Origin: Bombyx mori
Lineage: Eukaryota > Arthropoda > Insecta > Lepidoptera > Bombycidae
Length of the DNA stretch: 64,000 nt
Assembly: GCF_030269925.1 (NCBI RefSeq)
Contig: NC_085111.1
Coordinates: 3,340,142 to 3,404,141 of the forward strand
Direction: 5' to 3'
Position numbers and translations under genes: made by a program
Shown: piece by piece, positions 58,200 through 64,000 of the stretch
Numbering within the stretch: the stretch's first letter is position 1
How the letters are laid out: each line of letters opens with the position of its first letter
The notes under the pieces: model-generated
Told to the model about the DNA's origin: nothing
Database searches by the model: none
The model's input: only the letters and a program-made list of their open reading frames with translations

Positions 58200-58471
58200 A
58201 GAGATATGCTGTGACACGTGATACGTAGAGGACATGTGATGCGTAGAGAGAAGATGCATGTGACTAGGAGATGTATGGAAATGGTAGTGCAAGGTAGAGG
58301 GGGAAGAGGTCGACCGAAGAAACGTGGATGGAGTGTGTGAATGACGATATGAGAGAGAGAGGAGTGAGTGTTGAGATGACGGCTGATAGAAGAGAATGGA
58401 AGAGAAAAGTTAGCTGTGCCGACCCCACCTAGTGGGATAAGGTGGAGAAAAAGAAGAAGAGATATGCTGTG
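58200..58471 (+). mobile_element. Truncated RTE-like LINE 3' end with a perfect 14-bp target duplication
   Basis: Insert 58214-58457 is flanked by AGAGATATGCTGTG at 58200-58213 and 58458-58471. The plus strand reads as an RT C-terminus (GRGGRGRPKK, one-base deletion, then WMECVNDDMRERG and DRREWKRKVSCADPT, stop). It ends in a short GGAGAAAAAGAAGAA-type tail, not a pure A run, as in many RTE-type LINEs. Clade placement is tentative. Confidence 0.8.
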
Positions 58472-58666
58472 TACTGAACCATTTATGAATTTACTTTTCA
58501 AAACTAGAGATGGAATAAAACAATCTAGCTTTGAAAGACATCGTGTCTTCTTTTAAGTTGACAGCAGTTTAAAAATCTTGATTTTAGTTATAGCCCAAGA
58601 GCCCGCGATGGCCAGACCTTCGTTATTTTATAAAAGCTGAAAGTTGTATATGTCTCCAACACAGGT

Positions 58667-58832
58667 TTTTTTCTTCCTACCTATGCTAATAGCTTTGAGA
58701 GGCTATTTTAGCTTCACCCTAACATGTAGGTGAACTCACGGGGCTCAAACCGGAAGGGTTGCTAACACTGACCCTAGCAAGAGCAGTGCTTCGCAGAAAC
58801 TACCACCGGCTCAAGGTAAGAACGACCCACGA
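58667..58832 (-). repeat. BMC1-like LINE 3' fragment
   Basis: Minus-strand terminal 165 bp with CTAGCAAGAGCAGTGCTTCG and a T-rich left end. Confidence 0.72.
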
Positions 58833-59239
58833 CTATAGAGGTCTGATTGTGGTTACTTGGGTAGGTAACAGGTAGTAAAGGTATATAAAATAGTACCTTA
58901 AATTCTTTAAAGTATAAAGTTACTTTTTTTATATTTTCTCCAGAATATCTTTAGAAATCACGATATCCATTGCCGGACACTTTTTACAGTTGCTACCCCC
59001 TGCCAGACACCCCTAGTCTGGCCGTCGCGGGCTCTTGCTCTATTATACATATATATTAAATACGGGCATTAAATATTTACATTAAATAGTAAAATAAAAA
59101 TAAAATATAATGGCAAGAACCGATTCGAGGCATTTGAAATTCTTCTTCAAATGCCTTAAATACTAAAGTTTATTTATAATGTGATAATAATACAACAAAT
59201 TTTATTATCCATGTCATTGTCATTGACAGTTTATTATCG

Positions 59240-61128
59240 TTTTTTTTTTTTTTTTTTTTATTGCTCTTGTAGGCAGACGAGCATACGGCCCACCTGATGG
59301 TGAGTGGTTACCGTCGCCCATGGACTTCAGCAATGCCAGGGGCAGAGCCAAGCCGCTGCCTACCGCTTAATACTCTCCACAAGCCTCGTTTGAAGAAGGA
59401 CATGTCATAGCGCTCGGGAAACACCGTGGAGGGGAGCTCATTCCATAGCCGGATGGTACGTGGCAAAAAAGACCTCTGGAAACGCACTGTGGATGACCGC
59501 AGTGGCTCCAGGTAGTATGGATGAACTCTACTCCGGTGGCGGGCGGTGCGATGGTAAAAACGAGATGCCGGTATCATCTCGAACAATTCCTCAGAGCACT
59601 CCCCATGGAACATACGATACAGAATACAGAGGGAACCGAAGTCCCTCCGCAGACCCAGAGGCTCCAAACGATCCGTGAGAATGGGATTATCGACAATCCG
59701 AACGGCCCTCTTCTGTATGGAGTCAAATGGAAGAAGCTGGTATTTGGGAGCCCCGGCCCAGAGATGGGAGCAGTACTCCACGCGAGGCCGGACTTGTGCT
59801 TTATAAAGCAAAAGTCTTTGTCCAGGCGTGAAGTACCGCTTTGCTCTGTTGAGGACTCCCAGCATTTTGGACGCCAACTTGGCTTTGCCTTCCAAATGAC
59901 TCCGAAACTGGACATCGCTCGAAATGTCGACCCCAAGTATCCCGATACTCTCGGAAGGTTGCAGGGATACTCCTTGGAATTGCGGCGCCATGACAAAGGG
60001 GTCCTTCTTCGCAGTGAACGCGCAAACTTGTGTCTTTATCGGGTTGAATTGAACCAAGTTCAATTCACCCCATTCGGAGACTCGCCCCAGAGAGTTCTCC
60101 ACTTCAGACACAAGTTTTGATCGTCTCTCTTGCACCGCGCTCCGAGAGAGACTCTGATGGCCGATATATCGCGCATCCCCCGTGCTGTCATCCGCATAGC
60201 AATGCATGCCATCAATAGACAGCATGTCATTGATATACAGGATGAAAAGCGTGGGGGAGAGCACCGAACCTTGTGGAACGCCAGCGTTAATGGTCATGGT
60301 ATCAGAGCAGTCACCGTCTACAACGACCGTGATGCTCCGCCCATCCAAAAAGCTAGCGATCCACTTGCAGAGTCCCTCGGGGATTCCGTAAGATGGTAGC
60401 TTCGATAGAAGTGCCCTATGCCAGACCCTGTCGAAGGCCTTCGCGATATCAAGGCTCACAGCAAGAGCCTCGCCCTTGCTCTCCAAGGCTTCAGCCCACC
60501 TGTGAGTAAGGTATACAAGAAGATCGCCAGCTGAGCGACCTTGACGGAAACCGTACTGTCGGTCACTGATCAGCTGGCGATCCTCAAGATACTTCAGGAG
60601 TTGTGTATTTATTATTCGCTCCATCACCTTGGAAAGCAAGGAAGTTATCGCGATAGGCCTATAGCTCGACGGGTCCGACCGGTCACCCTTCTTGGGGATA
60701 GGGTGGACGTGGGCGGTCTTCCATGAAGACGGAACCCTGTTAGCGCAATAAGAGAGGCGATACAAACGCGTTAGCGCAGGTGTCAGCTCAGGGGCGCACG
60801 TTTTCAGAACCACTGCGGGGATGCCATCTGGCCCACTCGACTTATGGACGTCCAGGAGTCGGAGCTCCCGCCTAACTGCACACTGTGTGAAGCAGATATC
60901 TGGCAGGGAGATATCACACCGGGGGATGTTCGGTGGTGTAGCACCCCCGTCGTCCACAGTCGAGTTCGAGGCGAAGAGTTTGACCAGAAGGTCAGCCTTC
61001 TCTTTCGCGCTGTGGGCCAGAGTGTCATCGGACTTGCGCAGTGGTGGGAGACTAGACCTACAAAAGTTTCCTTCTGCAGCTTTGGCGAGCGACCAAAAAG
61101 CACGGCTCCCGGAGGGATAGCTCGTGAT
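59240..61128 (-). mobile_element. 5'-truncated Jockey/CR1-group LINE with open RT frame
   Basis: A 1.9-kb insertion on the minus strand ending in about 20 A residues (T run 59240-59259). It holds a reverse transcriptase frame and a short 3' UTR. Its 3' end recurs as short tails at 23.7, 36.4, 41.5, 44.6, 46.5 and 57.2 kb. A possible 8-bp duplication TTTATTAT (59230-59237 and 61132-61139) flanks it, but AT-rich surroundings make this weak. Confidence 0.88.
59308..61119 (-). CDS. Jockey/CR1-type LINE reverse transcriptase, N-terminally truncated
   Basis: The frame runs open from the element's left-truncated 5' end (about 61119, reading SYPSGSRAFWSLAKAAEGN) to the stop at 59308, about 600 codons. 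An ATG at 60957 would give 549 aa. The endonuclease half is missing. From that Met, GPDGIPAVVLK lies near residue 42, YRPIAITSLLSKVMERI near 99, QYGFRQGRS near 134, SLDIAKAFD with catalytic Asp at 170, GVPQGSVLSP near 226, and CYADDS with the YADD box at 254-257. The C-terminal part (SRVHPYYLEPLRSS, RTIRLWNELP) is typical of arthropod Jockey/CR1-like elements. There are no internal stops, so the copy is young, but without an endonuclease it cannot insert by itself. Confidence 0.9.
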   Translation of the reverse strand, partial: YPSGSRAFWSLAKAAEGNFCRSSLPPLRKSDDTLAHSAKEKADLLVKLFASNSTVDDGGATPPNIPRCDISLPDICFTQCAVRRELRLLDVHKSSGPDGIPAVVLKTCAPELTPALTRLYRLSYCANRVPSSWKTAHVHPIPKKGDRSDPSSYRPIAITSLLSKVMERIINTQLLKYLEDRQLISDRQYGFRQGRSAGDLLVYLTHRWAEALESKGEALAVSLDIAKAFDRVWHRALLSKLPSYGIPEGLCKWIASFLDGRSITVVVDGDCSDTMTINAGVPQGSVLSPTLFILYINDMLSIDGMHCYADDSTGDARYIGHQSLSRSAVQERRSKLVSEVENSLGRVSEWGELNLVQFNPIKTQVCAFTAKKDPFVMAPQFQGVSLQPSESIGILGVDISSDVQFRSHLEGKAKLASKMLGVLNRAKRYFTPGQRLLLYKAQVRPRVEYCSHLWAGAPKYQLLPFDSIQKRAVRIVDNPILTDRLEPLGLRRDFGSLCILYRMFHGECSEELFEMIPASRFYHRTARHRSRVHPYYLEPLRSSTVRFQRSFLPRTIRLWNELPSTVFPERYDMSFFKRGLWRVLSGRQRLGSAPGIAEVHGRR

Positions 61129-61238
61129 GATTTTATTATTATTCTCCTATTTGGACGTGTTTAAACTTTTATTACTAAGTTTTAAAAATATTTATAGGAT
61201 CAGTGATAAAAAGACTAAGAAACCCGCTCCACTGAGAC

Positions 61239-61490
61239 TTTTTTTCTTTTTTTTTTGTTGCTTAAATGGTTGGACGAGCTCACAGCCTACCTGGTGTTAA
61301 GTGGTCACTGAAGCCCATGGACATCTACAACGTAAATGCGCCACCCATCTTGAGATGTAGTTCTAAAGTCTCAGTATAGTTACAACGGCTACCCCACCCT
61401 TCAAACCGAAACGCATTGCTGTTTCACGGTAGAAATAGGCGGGGTGGTGGTACCTACCCGTGCGGACTCATAAGAGGTTCTACCACCAGT
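61239..61490 (-). repeat. Bm1 SINE, 5'-truncated
   Basis: T-rich left end, conserved 3' half, ending CTACCACCAGT. Confidence 0.87.
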
Positions 61491-61574
61491 GAATATAATA
61501 GTATCGAAAATAACATACGGAGTTATTTTCGCAAATTTTTCTATAGTTCGCAAACCTTACAAGTCCTCCCAGAC

Positions 61575-61652
61575 TGAGCCCCGTGAGCTCGCCCACAAGT
61601 CAAGGTGAAGCCAGAATAGCCCCTGGAGGCTTCTGACAGATAGGTAGGCAAA
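61575..61652 (+). repeat. BMC1-like LINE terminal fragment
   Basis: Plus-strand GAGCCCCGTGAGCTCGCC to TAGGTAGGCAAAAA, about 75 bp. Confidence 0.6.
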
Positions 61653-62009
61653 AAGTTAGGACTTACATTGTTTAGCTCGTATGGAAAGTTACCAACGCTA
61701 GCTAGTTATTTCGTCCGTTTGTTAACATTTTGTTATGTTTACGTAACGAATTTAAATTTTTCAGTACACATCGGCAAATTCATACTTTAACCCCTAGCAT
61801 TTATACATACTTGCAAACAACTATCAGTGTTAAAGTACTAATGCATAGTTCAAGCATATTTATTTTGACTAGAGGTCCCGCAGTAGTCGAAATTCGACTA
61901 TAATTAATTGGAATTGTAAGTTTGTACACTATTATGATTGTATTTTATACTTCTTTAATCACAAATTTCGCCAAGACTACACTATAAAAAATATTAACAA
62001 AGACAAACA

Positions 62010-62285
62010 ATATTTAATCTCAATTTGACAACAGACGTCAAGAACAAAAGTTTGACAATAAATAGTATGCATGCGTGTGTGCGTCAAATACATGGTATGT
62101 AGTGTGTGTAATGTTTTCTTTATTGATTTAATGTATCTTTTATGCACTATTTTAAAAAAATATTAGCATTGTGCACTTGTTCTCTATATTCTCTATAAGT
62201 GTGAAAAATTTCATACTCCTCCGACCGCGTAATTTTCGTAAAAAGGGATACAAAGTTTTTGCTTCACGTATTAATATATAAATTA
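62010..62285. repeat. Unclassified dispersed repeat, copy 2
   Basis: Same family and orientation as 27030-27285. The shared 3' part includes AATTTTCGTAAAAAGGGATA. Confidence 0.75.
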
Positions 62286-62727
62286 CCTTAAACTACTCGT
62301 GTTTTTGATTTGGGGTTACAACTGAAAATAACAATGTGCTGTGTAACATTTTTATAAACGAGTACCTAAATAACTTACATTTTAACAATAGAAATACAAG
62401 AATACTATTTTATTTAAATAATCTTTTGCATTTTATTTAAATAATCATGTCATATATTAATCGCATACTTTAAATCTTTTTGACGTAAACGAAATAAACG
62501 AAATACATATTATTTAAAGACTTCACTTCTATTTTTAGAAACCTAAAATAACGTCCCCGATGAGGTTTGCATAGAAAATGTGTCCAATGACCAGAATGAA
62601 ATTCCACAGTAAATGTTCGTTTTTTTTTTTGTAATTTTATTTTGTTTAGTTTTGTTACAACATGTGTCGCGAGTTACATCTAAACAAAGTTACGCGAAGA
62701 TTGTTTGCGTATTTTTTTTATGATTTA

Positions 62728-63010
62728 AAGATGACTGGTGGCCCGGAGGCCTTTCCAGTTTCACCAGGATAGGTGGGCGAGCAAAGGCTCAACCAGAAGG
62801 GGTGGGATTTGCTCATAGCTGCCCGAGCGCCTCCAAAGGAGACCTAACAACTCAAGAGCAGCTGCTTCGCGAATGAATCTACTACCGGCTCGGAATCGCG
62901 ACCCGCTGAGAAGATCCGGCGAGAAACTCAGCGAGCTGATTCATGGGTTAGGTTGCACGTCGAACTCTTTGTCGAGTTCGACGAGTACGGTTACCGGGGT
63001 CCCTGAGCCT
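62728..63010 (-). repeat. LINE 3' end, BMC1-related subfamily
   Basis: Minus-strand copy starting (on plus) TGACTGGTGGCCCGGAGGCC and reaching the GTTCGACGAGTACGG block. It may extend to 63150 as GC-rich DNA not shared with the other copies. Confidence 0.72.
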
Positions 63011-63149
63011 GCTCCTAGTGTTGGAGCTGAAAGCGTCTGTCTGCGTTAGAGTCGAAGCCGCCGCCTTAAAACACGTCGTGGCTTCGGTCAGCTTCTCCCT
63101 CCTAGCGCAGTCAATTGAGCGGCGTGTGCACACACACGTGAGAGAGGCC

Positions 63150-63475
63150 TGCTTCGTTAACAATGTCCATTATATTTCATTTCACTCAATACTTAATGCA
63201 AAATAAGTAATCGCCTATCCGAAAGAGTTAAATAAAATATCTCTCGACGTCAAAAGGTCGCGTCTAATGAAGAATGAAGTTATGAAGCGAATACCATGTT
63301 TGATAGTGTTAAGATGCTATATTTCTTATAGAACATAACATAACATAACATTTTAAATTAAATTAATGATTAAATGATTTTAATGATTTTTTTGTGTGTG
63401 TATTCAAGTGATTTTTTTAGATAATTTTAAAATTTTCCGTTTTAACGTGTACGGTGTGTTTAGTGTGAGTTTTTT
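63150..63475. other. No gene seen
   Basis: AT-rich DNA with an (ACATA) reiteration near 63333-63350. Confidence 0.55.
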
Positions 63476-63604
63476 AACGTTCTCAATAGCGTAAAAGTTA
63501 ACTCAAGCTTGGATGCAGTTGGAACAGCGCCCCTAGCGGTAAATATAGGCAAACGTTCCAACTGCATACAGATTTGAGTTAACTTTAACGTTATCGAGAA
63601 CGTT
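63476..63604. repeat. 50-bp imperfect inverted repeat (hairpin 1)
   Basis: Arms 63476-63525 and 63555-63604 match at 43 of 50 positions and enclose a 29-nt loop. Arms begin and end AACGTTCTC and GCAGTTGGAAC. Confidence 0.88.
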
Positions 63605-63606
63605 AT

Positions 63607-63671
63607 GACGGCCACTCACATGCGCGCAAATATTCGTACATTCCACTCACATGCGCATGTGAGTGGCCGTC
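63607..63671. repeat. 19-bp perfect inverted repeat with an inner 24-bp palindrome (hairpin 2)
   Basis: GACGGCCACTCACATGCGC (63607-63625) is the exact reverse complement of 63653-63671. The right part is itself a perfect 24-nt palindrome at 63643-63666, centred on ATGCGCAT. Confidence 0.9.
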
Positions 63672-63700
63672 AAACATTCATTCGCAAACTTAGCGGCTGT

Positions 63701-63738
63701 GCAAATGGGTTCGGTACTCAATTTGCGAACCCGTTTGC
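63701..63738. repeat. 13-bp inverted repeat (hairpin 3)
   Basis: GCAAATGGGTTCG (63701-63713) pairs with CGAACCCGTTTGC (63726-63738) with one mismatch. Confidence 0.75.
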
Positions 63739-63767
63739 GCTTCCTCCTACACTTGTTTACGAGTGTC

Positions 63768-64000
63768 TCACGAATTTCTCCTCCTTTTTAATTCTTCAAT
63801 AGAACATTGAAGAGAAAAAGAGTTTTGAATTCTTTCCCAGACATCATTAACAGCCATACTGTTTTTATGGGATTTCTTTTGATGAAGATACGCTACACAG
63901 TAGACGTCACGATCTATGAAAATAGCGAAACGTCCGTTGCCTTCGCAATCCAGGGCGCACCTGGTCACACGAATGTGTGGGAGATTAAGCGAAGGATCGC
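63768..64000 (-). CDS. Unidentified partial ORF at the window edge (possible MADF/Myb-like)
   Basis: A minus-strand frame open from the window edge to a TGA at 63768, about 76 codons. It has no ATG near its right end, so the start is outside the window or in an upstream exon. The end reads AVNDVWERIQNSFSLQCSIEELKRRR, which has the spacing of a MADF or SANT-like helix pair (aromatic W, then EELKRR). Upstream it has two Cys and DCEGNGRFAIFIDRDVY. I do not recognise the whole protein. Codon content is not biased by GC, and random AT-rich DNA rarely stays open this long, but this could still be a chance frame or part of a transposon. Three inverted repeats follow it directly. Confidence 0.35.
   Translation of the reverse strand, partial: DPSLNLPHIRVTRCALDCEGNGRFAIFIDRDVYCVAYLHQKKSHKNSMAVNDVWERIQNSFSLQCSIEELKRRRNS

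Noticed and set aside
59521..60120. 199-codon plus-strand frame in the Jockey-type LINE
   Set aside because: Antisense to the RT frame; no recognisable motif.

Overview
The window is nuclear DNA of a moth, most likely Bombyx mori or a near relative such as B. mandarina. The evidence is an AT-rich background packed with copies of one tRNA-derived SINE that I recognise as the silkworm Bm1 family (A box, B box, about 440 bp, A-rich tail). There are also lepidopteran Helitron-like elements (5' TC, 3' CTAGT), Jockey-type and R1-clade LINEs, mariner relics, and intron-containing genes with GT-AG splice sites. I see no prokaryotic, organellar or CRISPR features. Species and family names come from recognition, not from a database search.

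Host genes: two genes can be assembled, both on the minus strand and head to tail in 50.8-56.0 kb. The upstream one (exons 55478-55908, 53079-53363, 52783-52942) encodes a Myb/SANT-like (MSANTD/MADF-type) DNA-binding protein of about 291 aa. The downstream one (exons 52440-52495, 51754-51880, 50848-50982) encodes the mitochondrial F1-ATPase inhibitor IF1, 105 aa. All splice phases fit. Only 287 bp separate the stop of the first from the start of the second. Helitron and Bm1 copies sit in their introns. A third, unidentified reading frame enters from the right edge (63768-64000, minus).

Mobile DNA dominates the rest. The centrepiece is a 6.9-kb GC-rich R1-clade LINE (12700-19570, minus). Both its ORFs are open and are joined by a TAATG stop-start overlap. 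It lies inside a Bm1 SINE and is flanked by a 14-bp target duplication. A second, 5'-truncated copy of the same family (21689-22389, plus) lies inside a Helitron with a 15-bp duplication, and the intact empty site is present in another Helitron at 9.5 kb. The two LINE copies end at different 3' points: the short copy keeps about 170 bp and a stem-loop that the long copy lacks. A Jockey-type LINE with an open reverse transcriptase frame occupies 59240-61128, and several short 3' tails of the same family are scattered about. Other items are a cecropia-type mariner relic broken by a LINE fragment (35520-36430), a second mariner relic (49105-49710), and many fragments of a BMC1-like LINE 3' region.

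Region by region: 0-12 kb is intergenic DNA with Bm1, Helitron and LINE tails and a 131-bp tandem duplication. 12.5-19.6 kb is the R1-clade LINE in Bm1. 20-50 kb is intergenic repeats and relics. 50.2-56 kb holds the two host genes. 56-63 kb is LINE and SINE insertions. 63.4-64 kb holds three consecutive inverted repeats next to the edge ORF. The stretches called empty showed nothing recognisable by eye; single small exons could be missed there.
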